64,000 nucleotides of DNA from Arthrobacter sp. OV608 (GTDB lineage: Bacteria; Actinomycetota; Actinomycetes; Actinomycetales; Micrococcaceae), in contig FOEZ01000004.1 in assembly GCA_900110595.1 (NCBI GenBank), positions 1 to 64,000 on the forward strand, written 5' to 3'. Of this stretch, positions 32,541 to 40,466 are shown one piece after another. The position numbers and the translations under genes are program-made. Under the pieces are notes generated by a model that was not told the DNA's origin, did not search any database, and saw only the letters and a program-made list of their open reading frames with translations. Numbering within the stretch: the stretch's first letter is position 1; the number at the start of each line of letters is the position of its first letter.

Positions 32541-32939
32541 ATGAGCACCCCAGACAGTAATTCATACGTTTTCGAGCCTGCCGCGGATGGGGCCGGTGCC
32601 GCCGCCGACGTTTCGCAGCAGATCCGCGATATTTCCGAAGTGCCGGCCATTGAGGTCATCACCACCGCCGCCGTCCACCTGATGAGCGCCGCCGCCGTCA
32701 AGCTTGGCCTGGCCGCCGAAGAGAACGCACAGGAGCTCAAGGACCTGGACGAGGCCCGCAAACTGATCACCGCGCTGGCCGGCCTGGTCACCGCCGCAGC
32801 CCCTGAGATTGGTTCCCAGCACGCCGGACCGTTGCGTGACGGCCTGCGGTCCCTCCAGCTGGCCTTCCGCGAAGAGTCGCTGATCCCCGACGCCCCGGGC
32901 AAGGGCCCGGGCGAGAAATACACCGGCGCAGTCAACTAA
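32541..32939 (+). CDS. DUF1844 domain protein
   Basis: 132-aa acidic protein. DUF1844 is visible as IEVITTAAVHLMSAAAVKLGL followed by LDEARKLITALAGLVTAAAPEI (about residues 36-96). It is Ala-rich and helical with no membrane segment. It is commonly encoded next to infC in actinobacteria. Function is unknown. ATG start. The stop overlaps the convergent MFS stop by 4 nt. Confidence 0.88.
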   Translation: MSTPDSNSYVFEPAADGAGAAADVSQQIRDISEVPAIEVITTAAVHLMSAAAVKLGLAAEENAQELKDLDEARKLITALAGLVTAAAPEIGSQHAGPLRDGLRSLQLAFREESLIPDAPGKGPGEKYTGAVN

Positions 32940-34321
32940 CGCCGCACCAGCCAACACTGACGACGGCGGGCCGACCTCACGGGGAAGGCCCGCCGTCGCG
33001 CTTTAACTCTTCCTGCCCCTCCCCATGCCGTGATTTTGCTTCTACGGCGCCGCTGGAGGGCCAGTCCCACGAGGCACAGCGCGACGCCCGCGGCGCCCAC
33101 CGAGACGAAACCTCCGGACGGGCCCACCTGGTCGATGAAGACCCCCGCCAACGGCGCGCCCAGCGCCACACCAGCTGTGAGGGCGGAGCCGTACCAGCCC
33201 ATGGCCTCGCCCCGCCGCTCCTCGTCCACGAGGTCCGCCACCTTCTCGGATGCGGAGGAGAGTACCGGTGCGCAGAGGAGCCCCGGCAGGATCGAAACGA
33301 GGGCGAGGGTCCAGGTGTCGTGGGCGAAGCCCATCGGGATGGTCAGGGCCGCCATCCCCAGGAGCAGGACGATAGGCGGGACAGGCCGGTGCATGGCGCC
33401 GTAGATAAGTCCGCCCACTACTGAGGCCGCGCACCAGAACAGGAAAACGATGCCGATTTCGGCCTGGTGTCCGCCGGTTTCGAGCGCTGCAACGATTCCC
33501 ACGTCGGTGCCGCTAAGGACCATACCCGCTCCGGCGGCAACGGCGAAGAGCGCTGCAACAGTGGCGGTGAACCACGTGAAGTTGCCTGCCACCTTCGCCC
33601 TGAGGCCCGCGCTGCGGGCAGTGTGGGCAGCGGCCGGGGCAAGGTCCGCGGCGGCTTCCTGCAGGTGGGCGGGAGCGGTGGAGACGACGGCGGCCTCCGC
33701 CGCGCGCTGCTGGTCCGCCTCGCAGTCGCCCGCGGTCGAAGCGCTGCGGGTGGGCGGGTTGAACCACATCAGGAACAGGCCGGCCAGGGACGTGGAAACG
33801 CCCACGATTGTCAGGCCAGCAATGCTGAAGCCGCTGGTGGCGACGATAGCTCCGGCGGCGGGACCGATCATGAACACCACTTCGGTGGTGATCGCATCGA
33901 GGGCGAAGGCAGTACGTCGCTGGTCGCCGTCGGCCAGCACGCCCAAGGACTGCCGTACCACGCTGAAAATGGGCAGTGTGAGCAGTCCGCCCACAAAGAC
34001 CAGCGGCAGGAGCCACTCGTAGGGCACATGCGGTACGACGGACCAGATCACGGTCTCGGACACCACCGACGGGATGAGTGCCTTGCGCAGGCCCACCGTA
34101 TCCACCCGGCGGCCCCGCCAGGGCGCACCGAGGGCGATGCCGATGGTCATCACAGCGGCCGCCGTACCCGCGGCGGCGTATCCCTGGCCCAGAGTGAGGA
34201 CGATGTGCAGGGTCAGCAGCACACCGGCAGCCGAGTGCGGAATGCGGGCGATCATGCCCACGAGGAGCAGCCGCCGGATGGGCCGCACGGCGAGCAACTC
34301 CCGGTAGAGAGCGAAATTCAC
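32936..34321 (-). CDS. MFS transporter
   Basis: 461-aa major facilitator with 12 predicted helices. The segments LLLVGMIARIPHSAAGVLLTLHI, MTIGIALGAPWRGRRVD (motif A-like loop), a soluble Ala/Glu-rich central loop (about 195-245) and MAALTIPMGFAHDTWTLALVSILPGLLCAP support the call. Substrate unknown. GTG start with AAGGAT 7 nt upstream. The last 35 residues (AGRVKARRRAF...) are Arg-rich and encoded across the DUF1844 terminator, so they may not be functional. It follows the SseB gene by 54 nt and may share the his transcript. Confidence 0.85.
   Translation of the reverse strand: MNFALYRELLAVRPIRRLLLVGMIARIPHSAAGVLLTLHIVLTLGQGYAAAGTAAAVMTIGIALGAPWRGRRVDTVGLRKALIPSVVSETVIWSVVPHVPYEWLLPLVFVGGLLTLPIFSVVRQSLGVLADGDQRRTAFALDAITTEVVFMIGPAAGAIVATSGFSIAGLTIVGVSTSLAGLFLMWFNPPTRSASTAGDCEADQQRAAEAAVVSTAPAHLQEAAADLAPAAAHTARSAGLRAKVAGNFTWFTATVAALFAVAAGAGMVLSGTDVGIVAALETGGHQAEIGIVFLFWCAASVVGGLIYGAMHRPVPPIVLLLGMAALTIPMGFAHDTWTLALVSILPGLLCAPVLSSASEKVADLVDEERRGEAMGWYGSALTAGVALGAPLAGVFIDQVGPSGGFVSVGAAGVALCLVGLALQRRRRSKITAWGGAGRVKARRRAFPVRSARRRQCWLVRR
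32961..32998 (+). terminator. Strong terminator hairpin of DUF1844, lying inside the convergent MFS coding end
   Basis: CGACGGCGGGCC (32961-32972) pairs perfectly with 32987-32998 (12 bp, 14-nt loop) and is followed by CGCTTTAAC. It is 22 nt past the DUF1844 stop but within the last codons of the MFS gene on the other strand, which explains that protein's odd Arg-rich tail. Confidence 0.75.
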
Positions 34322-34375
34322 GAAAGAATCCTTCGGTCTGCCGCAGCCGGCCGGGGATCCCCCTCCTCGCCGCAG

Positions 34376-35263
34376 CTAGTTTTCAGCGCGCCGCAGTTTT
34401 ACCTCGATTGAGTCGACCCGCTCACCAAACAATACATTCCGGGACCACTGGGCCTGGAGTCCTGCCACCAGTTCCTGCACCGCCGCGGCGTCCAGGCCGT
34501 CCTCCAGGTACAGGACCACCTGCAGCTCGGGACCGGCGCCTCCGCCGGAAAGGACGGACCCGTCGGCTGTACGCGAAGCTACTCCCCTGCCCGGCAGGAG
34601 CTCCAGGCTCCGCACGGCGGGGAAGCCGGCCGCAGCCTCCCGCATCTGGCGTGCAAGGACCTGATCTGTGTAGGAAGGGATCCAGTCCTGCTGCTGGGCC
34701 AAGGCCCACAGGGCCGGGCGCCGGACCACAAAGGTGACGGTCGAGCCCGGGTCAAGGACCAGCAGTTCGGCACCTTCCGCCACGGCCGAAAGGGCCGCGC
34801 GGGCGGCGTAGACCGCTACCGGCCGCGCCTCCGGGTGCCACGCGCTGAGTGCCTCGGCGGATGTGAACGCCGGCATGGCGGTCCGGCCGTCGGCGGCTTT
34901 GAGGGTCACCAGGGCCATGTCCGCCTGTTTGTCGGCGTGCAGGCCGTCCTGGCCTTCGGCTTCTTCGGCAAGCTGGGCAACGATCGGGATAAAAACCCGG
35001 GCGGTTGCGAGGGAGGCAACGACAGCTGCCTCGTCCCCCTGTCCCGCCTGCAGGGCCGCAAGTGCGGCCACGTAGCCGGTGTCGGCCAGTCCGTCGTCGT
35101 CCTCAAAATTGTGGATTTTGGCATCGTCCCCGGCCAGGCTCCGGCCCGCCCAGGGCTGGCCGGCCGAGTCGGTGGCACCTCCGGCGCCGGCCAGAGCCGC
35201 GGCGATGTGGCCCGGGAGGTGGCGCTGTGCAGGGGTGCCGGATCCGGGTTCGGTGCTGGACAT
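34376..35263 (-). CDS. SseB family protein
   Basis: 295-aa protein with two SseB-type repeats: an N-terminal one ending RVFIPIVAQLAEEAEG with DMALVTLKAADGRTAMPAFTSAEALSAWHPEARPV, and a C-terminal half with VRSLELLPGRG and LQVVLYLEDGLD. SseB-like proteins occur in many bacteria with no common defined role (the name comes from a rhodanese-like or secretion factor in enterobacteria). I used the ATG at 35263 (MSSTEPGSG). The longer frame to 35374 would run into hisA. It lies 28 nt downstream of priA. Confidence 0.82.
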   Translation of the reverse strand: MSSTEPGSGTPAQRHLPGHIAAALAGAGGATDSAGQPWAGRSLAGDDAKIHNFEDDDGLADTGYVAALAALQAGQGDEAAVVASLATARVFIPIVAQLAEEAEGQDGLHADKQADMALVTLKAADGRTAMPAFTSAEALSAWHPEARPVAVYAARAALSAVAEGAELLVLDPGSTVTFVVRRPALWALAQQQDWIPSYTDQVLARQMREAAAGFPAVRSLELLPGRGVASRTADGSVLSGGGAGPELQVVLYLEDGLDAAAVQELVAGLQAQWSRNVLFGERVDSIEVKLRRAEN

Positions 35264-35291
35264 GGCGTGGCTGCTCGTTGCTTCCGGCAGG

Positions 35292-36038
35292 CTAGCGGCG
35301 GCCGGCGACGTCGAGGGCTTCGGGCAGGGTGAAGGCACCGGCGTACAAGGCCTTGCCCACAATCGCTCCTTCAACCCCCAGCGGCACCAGGGAACGCAGG
35401 ACCTTAAGATCGTCCAGGCTGGAAATACCGCCGGAGGCCACCACAGGCTTGCCGGTCCTTTCGACCATTTGGCGGAGCAGTTCCACGTTGGGTCCCTGCA
35501 GGGTCCCGTCCTTGGTCACGTCGGTGACCACGTAGCGCGAGCACCCAGCCTCCTCAAGCCGGCCGAGCACGTCCCAGAGGTCCCCGCCTTCCTTCGTCCA
35601 GCCGCGGCCGGCCAAGGTGGTTCCGCGGACATCGAGGCCGACGGCGATCTTGTCACCGAAGCGTTCGATGGCCCGCTGGGTCCATTCAGGGTTTTCCAGT
35701 GCTGCTGTACCAAGGTTGACGCGCGCCACGCCCAGGTCAAGGGCGGCTTCGAGTGATGCGTCATCGCGGAGGCCGCCGGAGAGTTCCACCTTGATGTCCA
35801 GCCTGCCCACTACTTCGCGCAGCAGCTCCGCGTTGGAGCCGCGGCCGAAGGCGGCGTCCAGGTCCACCAGATGGACCCACTCCGCGCCCTGCTGTTGCCA
35901 GTTCAGTGCCGCTTCCAGCGGGGTTCCGTAGCTTGTTTCACTGCCGGCTTCGCCCTGGACCAGCCGGACGGCCTGGCCGTTGACGACGTCGACGGCGGGC
36001 AGCAGTTCAAGGACCGGCAGGTCGGTAGCGGTGTTCAT
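35292..36038 (-). CDS. priA: Bifunctional HisA/TrpF isomerase (PriA)
   Basis: 248-aa TIM barrel that isomerises ProFAR in histidine synthesis. In actinobacteria lacking a separate trpF it also does the PRA step of tryptophan synthesis. Visible are [64 protein letters not shown] and [12 protein letters not shown], with catalytic Asp residues in VDVV and TDVTKD. I took the ATG at 36038, with GAGGA 6 nt upstream, rather than the TTG one codon earlier. Bifunctionality is inferred from the family, not shown by this window. Confidence 0.93.
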   Translation of the reverse strand: MNTATDLPVLELLPAVDVVNGQAVRLVQGEAGSETSYGTPLEAALNWQQQGAEWVHLVDLDAAFGRGSNAELLREVVGRLDIKVELSGGLRDDASLEAALDLGVARVNLGTAALENPEWTQRAIERFGDKIAVGLDVRGTTLAGRGWTKEGGDLWDVLGRLEEAGCSRYVVTDVTKDGTLQGPNVELLRQMVERTGKPVVASGGISSLDDLKVLRSLVPLGVEGAIVGKALYAGAFTLPEALDVAGRR

Positions 36039-36078
36039 CAAAAATCCTCGAAAGTTGGGGGAACGGGTCAGGGTCTGG

Positions 36079-36237
36079 CTAGCTGGCCGGCAGCGTCAGC
36101 AGATAGGCGGCCAGCAGTGCCATGCCCGCCAGGACGTAGAAGGAAACCTGGGTCCAGAGCGGTTTGTGCTGCTGCCGGAACGAGATGCCGCCGCCAATGA
36201 GCAGGCCGGCGAGGCCCATCAGCAGGACAGACCACAC
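36079..36237 (-). CDS. 52-aa two-helix membrane protein inside the his cluster
   Basis: A short gene reads GTG at 36235-36237 to TAG at 36079-36081. The product [20 protein letters not shown]... has two hydrophobic helices (about 3-18 and 31-49) separated by a polar [10 protein letters not shown] loop and ends TLPAS. Its start overlaps the hisH stop by one base (TAGTG), and 40 nt separate it from priA, so it belongs to the operon. I do not recognise a family. The spacing, coupling and clean two-helix profile make it a likely real gene rather than chance. Confidence 0.7.
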   Translation of the reverse strand: MWSVLLMGLAGLLIGGGISFRQQHKPLWTQVSFYVLAGMALLAAYLLTLPAS

Positions 36238-37049
36238 TAGGCGCCGCCGCCGGCGGTCTCTTCGGCATCCGGCGCCGGGTCGCCTGAGTCCGCGGCGGTT
36301 GCGTCCGTGCTGCTTGCGCCTGCCTTGCCTGCCTCAGCCGGCCGGCGCAGGGCGTCCACCCAGTTGCGCAGGAGCTGCGCACCGGCGTCGCCGGACTTTT
36401 CCGGGTGGAACTGGGTGGCGCAGAGCGGGCCATTCTCGACGGCGGCGATGAACGGGGCGCCATGCTCGGACCAGGTGACCAGGGGCGGGGCCATCCGCGG
36501 CTGGATGATATCGAAGTTCCATTCCTGCACCCCATAGGAGTGCACGAAGTAGAACCGCTCGTTTTCGACGCCGGCAAAGAGCTTTGAGCCCTCCGGCACC
36601 TTGACTGTGTTCCAGCCCATGTGGGGTACAACATCTGCGGGAAGGAGTTCCACTTTGCCGGGCCATTCGCCGATGCCTTCGGCTTCGGTGCCGTGTTCCA
36701 CACCGGCTTCGAACAGCACCTGGAGGCCTACGCAGATGCCCAGGACCGGGCGGCCTCCGGCGACGCGGCGGCCGATGAGGCGGATGCCGTCCACAGCCTT
36801 GAGCTCACGCATCACGGTTTCAAAAGCGCCGACGCCGGGAACCACCAGCCCGTCAGCGTTCAGGACATCCTCGGGCTTGGAGCTGAGGATTACCTCGGCG
36901 CCCGCGCGCTCCAGGGCACGGACTGCAGAGCGAACGTTTCCCGAACCGTAGTCCAGCACCGTGACGGTGGGCTTCCCCTCGGGGGACGGCAGCTTCTGTG
37001 AAGCTGCCGGATCGATGATGGCGCCGTCGCGCAGGACCTGGCCGCTCAC
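36237..37049 (-). CDS. hisH: Imidazole glycerol phosphate synthase, glutaminase subunit
   Basis: 270-aa class I amidotransferase that feeds ammonia to HisF. The oxyanion/nucleophile strand is GICVGLQ (Cys106). The HxE dyad is in [32 protein letters not shown] marks the N-terminal core. A 28-residue N-terminal extension and an Ala/Asp-rich C-terminal tail (after about 240) exceed the usual 200-210 aa. The GTG start overlaps the hisB stop (GTGA). hisF is not in the window. Confidence 0.95.
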   Translation of the reverse strand: MSGQVLRDGAIIDPAASQKLPSPEGKPTVTVLDYGSGNVRSAVRALERAGAEVILSSKPEDVLNADGLVVPGVGAFETVMRELKAVDGIRLIGRRVAGGRPVLGICVGLQVLFEAGVEHGTEAEGIGEWPGKVELLPADVVPHMGWNTVKVPEGSKLFAGVENERFYFVHSYGVQEWNFDIIQPRMAPPLVTWSEHGAPFIAAVENGPLCATQFHPEKSGDAGAQLLRNWVDALRRPAEAGKAGASSTDATAADSGDPAPDAEETAGGGA

Positions 37050-37666
37050 AGCGCACCCTTGGTGGAGGGAATGCCTTCGACGCGGGGATCGGATTCAACG
37101 GCAGCGCGGAGGGCGCGGGCGAAGGCCTTGAACTGGGCTTCGACGATGTGGTGCGGATCCCTGCCGGCGATCACGTTCATGTGGAGGCAGATCCCGGCGT
37201 GCAGGGTGATGGCTTCAAAGACGTGGCGTGTCAGCGAGCCGGTGAAGTGCCCGCCGATCAGGTGGTATTCCTGGCCTGCGGGTTCGCCTCCGTGCACCAG
37301 GTACGGGCGGCCGGAGACATCGACGACGGCGTGGGCCAGCGCTTCATCCAGGGGCACGGTGGCTTCACCGAAGCGGCGGATTCCCGCTTTGTTGCCCAGG
37401 GCGGTGCGCAGTACTTCACCAAAGGTGATGGCAACGTCCTCCACGGTGTGGTGGACGTCGATGTGGGTGTCGCCGGTGGCCTTGACCGTGAGGTCGATGA
37501 GCGAGTGCTTGCAGAGCGCGGTGAGCATGTGGTCGTAGAACGGCACCGAGGTGTCGATGTCCGAGATGCCGGTACCGTCGAGGTTGATCTCCACGAGCAC
37601 GGAGGACTCGCTGGTGGCACGCTCCATGCGCGCCGTCCTGGCCGCAGTGGATCCGATGGAACTCAT
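37046..37666 (-). CDS. hisB: Imidazoleglycerol-phosphate dehydratase
   Basis: 206-aa manganese enzyme of histidine synthesis. Metal-binding His motifs are visible: [21 protein letters not shown], HDxxGF-type [13 protein letters not shown], and the C-terminal [18 protein letters not shown]. Monofunctional type, without the phosphatase domain seen in enterobacteria. I prefer the ATG at 37666 (AAAGGA 9 nt upstream) to a TTG two codons earlier that is too close to that site. Confidence 0.95.
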   Translation of the reverse strand: MSSIGSTAARTARMERATSESSVLVEINLDGTGISDIDTSVPFYDHMLTALCKHSLIDLTVKATGDTHIDVHHTVEDVAITFGEVLRTALGNKAGIRRFGEATVPLDEALAHAVVDVSGRPYLVHGGEPAGQEYHLIGGHFTGSLTRHVFEAITLHAGICLHMNVIAGRDPHHIVEAQFKAFARALRAAVESDPRVEGIPSTKGAL

Positions 37667-37726
37667 GGTCAAGTGTCCTTTGGGAAGAAGGAGTGGTTCA
37701 GGGCGCCCAGCGCCAATACTTCCAGT

Positions 37727-38845
37727 CTAGGCGGGAAGCTTCGACTGGCCGGCAAGGATGCTTTCCAGCGACGTAAGGAAGGCTGTGGTTTCGGCCTTCG
37801 TGCCCGCGGTGACGCGAAGGTGGCCCGGGATCCCTACGTCGCGGATCAGCACGCCTGCCTCGAGCAATTCCTGCCAGACCTGGTGCGGGTTCTCGAGCCC
37901 GCCAAAGAAAACGTAGTTGGAGTCCGAGGCGGCGGGCTTCAGGCCCATCCTGGTCAGCTCCACCACGATCCTGTCGCGCTGTTCTTTGATGTCCTCAACG
38001 TCCGCCATCAGGGCCTCGCGGTGCTGAAGGGCTGCCAGCGCGGTGGCCTGGGTGATGGCGGACAGGTGGTACGGCAGCCGGACCAGGCGCAGGGCATCGG
38101 TGACTTCGGGGGCCGCGGCCATGTAGCCGAGGCGCGCCCCGGCAAGGGCAAATGCCTTGCTCATGGTGCGCGAGACAATCAGCCGTTCGCGGCCTGGCAG
38201 GAGGGTGAGAGCGCTGGGCGTTCCGTCATGGGCGAACTCATGGTACGCCTCGTCCACAATGACAATCGTCTGGCTGGCTTCGCCGGCCTCGTACACCGCC
38301 TCCACCACGTCGAGCCCAAGGCCGGTTCCAGTGGGGTTGTTTGGAGAGCAAAGGAAAACAATATTGGGTTGCAGTTCCTTGACCTGCAGGGCGGCCGATT
38401 CCGCGCTGAGGCCGTAGCCCTCCGCCCGGTCACCCACGATGTATTCGGTGTCCGTGCCGCTGGCCAGCAGCGGGTACATGGAGTACGTGGGCGGGAAGCC
38501 CAGTGCCGTGCGGCCGGGTCCACCGAAAGCCTGGAGGATCTGCTGGAGAACCTCGTTGGAGCCGTTGGCCGCCCAGACGTTCGACTCATCCAGCCCGTGT
38601 CCCAAGTACTCCGCCAGGGCCTTGCGCAGCTCGGTAAATTCCCGGTCCGGGTAGCGGTTCAGGCCTGCGGCAGCTTCCGTTACTGCGGCGCTGATGGCTG
38701 CGCGGACGTCCGCGGGAACGCCATGGGTGTTCTCGTTGACATTGAGGAGGATGGGGACATCCAGCTGGGGCGCACCGTAAGGGGTCAACCCACGAAGGTT
38801 GTTGCGGAGGGGAAGCCGGTTCAGGCGCTCTAGCTGGTCATTCAC
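37727..38845 (-). CDS. hisC: Histidinol-phosphate aminotransferase
   Basis: 372-aa class I/II PLP aminotransferase. Family features are VPILLNVNENTHGVPADV near the N-terminus, the ANGSNEVLQQI phosphate-site segment, the SPNNPTGTGLGLD Asn, IVDEAYHEFA, and SRTMSKAFALAGARLGYM with the PLP Lys. GTG start, no convincing ribosome site. It heads the his cluster here. hisD is not adjacent: the next upstream gene is the LysM protein. Confidence 0.95.
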   Translation of the reverse strand: MNDQLERLNRLPLRNNLRGLTPYGAPQLDVPILLNVNENTHGVPADVRAAISAAVTEAAAGLNRYPDREFTELRKALAEYLGHGLDESNVWAANGSNEVLQQILQAFGGPGRTALGFPPTYSMYPLLASGTDTEYIVGDRAEGYGLSAESAALQVKELQPNIVFLCSPNNPTGTGLGLDVVEAVYEAGEASQTIVIVDEAYHEFAHDGTPSALTLLPGRERLIVSRTMSKAFALAGARLGYMAAAPEVTDALRLVRLPYHLSAITQATALAALQHREALMADVEDIKEQRDRIVVELTRMGLKPAASDSNYVFFGGLENPHQVWQELLEAGVLIRDVGIPGHLRVTAGTKAETTAFLTSLESILAGQSKLPA

Positions 38846-38914
38846 CTGAACAGTTTAGTGCCCGTGCAGGAGACCGGAAAATGTGACGGTGCCCTGTTCG
38901 CGCTCAGCGTGCAG

Positions 38915-39331
38915 CTAGCGCGTGGGCACGTAGAGCTGCTGCCCGGGGTGCACCGCTCCGGCGCTCAGGTTGTTGAGCTGCACGATGTCCGCCACCACAT
39001 CCCGCGCATCCCGCTCCGGGTCAACGGTTCCGGCAATAGCCCACAGCGACTGGCCCGGCTGCACGGTGACGGTGACCGTGGGGGTAATGGAAAGGTCTGC
39101 GGCGGAATCCGAGGCCTTGGCCGGCGAGTTGAAGAAGCCTGCCAGGGAGAGCAGCAGAGCCGCCAGCAGCACCAGGGGGATGCCGATCAGAACCACCTTC
39201 CCGCGGCGGGTGAGCCGCAGCGGCGGCTGGGTCGCGGGACGATCCGGCTGCCGGCGGACCGGCTGCGACATCAGTTGATGCACCGAAAGAAGCTGCGGAC
39301 GTGAACCCTGTGAAGCAGATGTAGCTGACAT
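38915..39331 (-). CDS. LysM-domain membrane protein divergent from lexA (SOS-type cell-wall/division factor)
   Basis: 138-aa single-pass protein. The N-terminal 40 residues are polar (MSATSASQGSRPQ...), a hydrophobic span VVLIGIPLVLLAALLLSLAGFF lies at about 45-66, and a C-terminal LysM domain (VTVQPGQSLWAIAG to YVPTR) probably faces the wall. In mycobacteria and corynebacteria the gene divergent from lexA (Rv2719c/ChiZ, DivS) is SOS-induced and slows division. This gene has that position and domain. ATG with AGGAGGG 8 nt upstream. A LexA box (39434-39449) lies in its promoter region. Confidence 0.82.
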   Translation of the reverse strand: MSATSASQGSRPQLLSVHQLMSQPVRRQPDRPATQPPLRLTRRGKVVLIGIPLVLLAALLLSLAGFFNSPAKASDSAADLSITPTVTVTVQPGQSLWAIAGTVDPERDARDVVADIVQLNNLSAGAVHPGQQLYVPTR

Positions 39332-39433
39332 GAACTGAGCCCTCCTGGACCTGACCGTGCTGCCCGATGTCCTTCCCAGCTGCCCCCGATGCGGCCGGAA
39401 CTGATCCGGATCTTCGAATGACTCCAAGCGGAG

Positions 39434-39449
39434 TAGAACAAACGTTCGA
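39434..39449 (-). promoter_or_regulatory. LexA (SOS) box 1 of the LysM/lexA region
   Basis: TAGAACAAACGTTCGA matches TCGAAC-N4-GTTCGA except in the left half (TAGAAC). It lies about 100 nt from the LysM gene and 200 nt from lexA, on the LysM side of the intergenic region. Confidence 0.7.
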
Positions 39450-39500
39450 ACTTTGCTTTCTCTGTTTTAGCACTTATCAACGAATAATGTCGAGACTCGC

Positions 39501-39541
39501 TAGAACAAATGTTTGAAAATGCCATGTGGCTGGCCTAGCTT
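39501..39541 (+). promoter_or_regulatory. lexA promoter with LexA (SOS) box 2
   Basis: TAGAACAAATGTTTGA (39501-39516) is a LexA-type box overlapping the -35 TTGAAA (39513-39518). A 17-bp spacer leads to the -10 TAGCTT (39536-39541). LexA bound here would block its own promoter, giving autorepression. The resulting leader is about 100 nt. Confidence 0.7.
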
Positions 39542-39651
39542 TGAAGACAAGAACAACCACCTCTGAAGTTGATCAGCAGGGTCTGACAATTACGGCGGCT
39601 ACTCCGGGTCCGGGCCGAAATGCCGGGGCAAACTGAAAGGCATTGGCGAAT

Positions 39652-40386
39652 ATGGCAGCAGCAGCCGCCGGGGGCAGGGCAACCTCCCAACCGAAGAAGA
39701 CCGCCAAGGGCCTGACGCCGCGGCAGAAGAAAATCCTCGAAACCATCCAGCGCTCGGTTAATGACAACGGCTATCCGCCGTCCATGCGGGAAATCGGCGA
39801 TACCGTGGGCCTGGCCAGCCTCTCCAGCGTCACCCACCAGCTGTCGCAGCTGGAAAAACTCGGCTACCTCCGCCGCGACCCGAAAAGGCCCCGCGCCATG
39901 GAGGTGCTGATGCCCCTGACGCTTGACGGGGGTGCCCCCAAGCCGGCATCGGAGCCGTCCGCCCTCTTGCCGGGCACCAGCGCCACAGTGACCCAACTTC
40001 CCACCGCCATGGACACTGCCATGGTTCCCCTCGTGGGCCGGATCGCCGCCGGCGGTCCTATACTTGCCGACCAGGTGGTGGAGGATGTCTTGGCGCTCCC
40101 CCGGCAGCTGGTGGGCCAGGGGGAACTGTTTATGCTCAAGGTGGCTGGCGATTCGATGGTGGACGCCGCAATCTGCGACGGCGACTGGGTAGTGGTGCGC
40201 CGCCAGGCGGACGCCGCGAATGGCGATATCGTCGCGGCATTGCTGGACGACGAAGCCACCGTCAAGACCTTCCGCCAGCGTGATGGCCACACGTGGCTGC
40301 TGCCGCAGAACACCCAGTACGAACCCATCCTGGGCGACCACGCCACCATCATGGGCAAGGTCGTCTCAGTACTCCGCTCGCTCTAG
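39652..40386 (+). CDS. lexA: LexA, SOS repressor
   Basis: 244-aa self-cleaving repressor. The winged-helix N-terminal domain (21-85) has [16 protein letters not shown] and [23 protein letters not shown]. Cleavage is expected between Ala133 and Gly134 (GRIAAGGPI). Catalytic residues are Ser168 (AGDSM) and Lys205 (EATVKTF). A low-complexity hinge spans about 92-120. The start is either ATG 39652 or TTG three codons upstream (39643), where AAAGG is nearer. RecA from 49249-50304 would trigger cleavage. Confidence 0.96.
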   Translation: MAAAAAGGRATSQPKKTAKGLTPRQKKILETIQRSVNDNGYPPSMREIGDTVGLASLSSVTHQLSQLEKLGYLRRDPKRPRAMEVLMPLTLDGGAPKPASEPSALLPGTSATVTQLPTAMDTAMVPLVGRIAAGGPILADQVVEDVLALPRQLVGQGELFMLKVAGDSMVDAAICDGDWVVVRRQADAANGDIVAALLDDEATVKTFRQRDGHTWLLPQNTQYEPILGDHATIMGKVVSVLRSL

Positions 40387-40418
40387 GCAGCGGCATCAGC
40401 TAAACAGCGATATCAGCC

Positions 40419-40452
40419 CTTTGCCGGCAGCGCGAAGGCGCTGCCGGCAAAG
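40419..40452. terminator. Bidirectional terminator between lexA and the DinG-like gene
   Basis: CTTTGCCGGCAGCGC (40419-40433) pairs perfectly with GCGCTGCCGGCAAAG (40438-40452) around a GAAG loop. The 15-bp stem with 4-nt loop stands between convergent genes. Confidence 0.8.
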
Positions 40453-40466
40453 TGAAGGTGCTGCCG

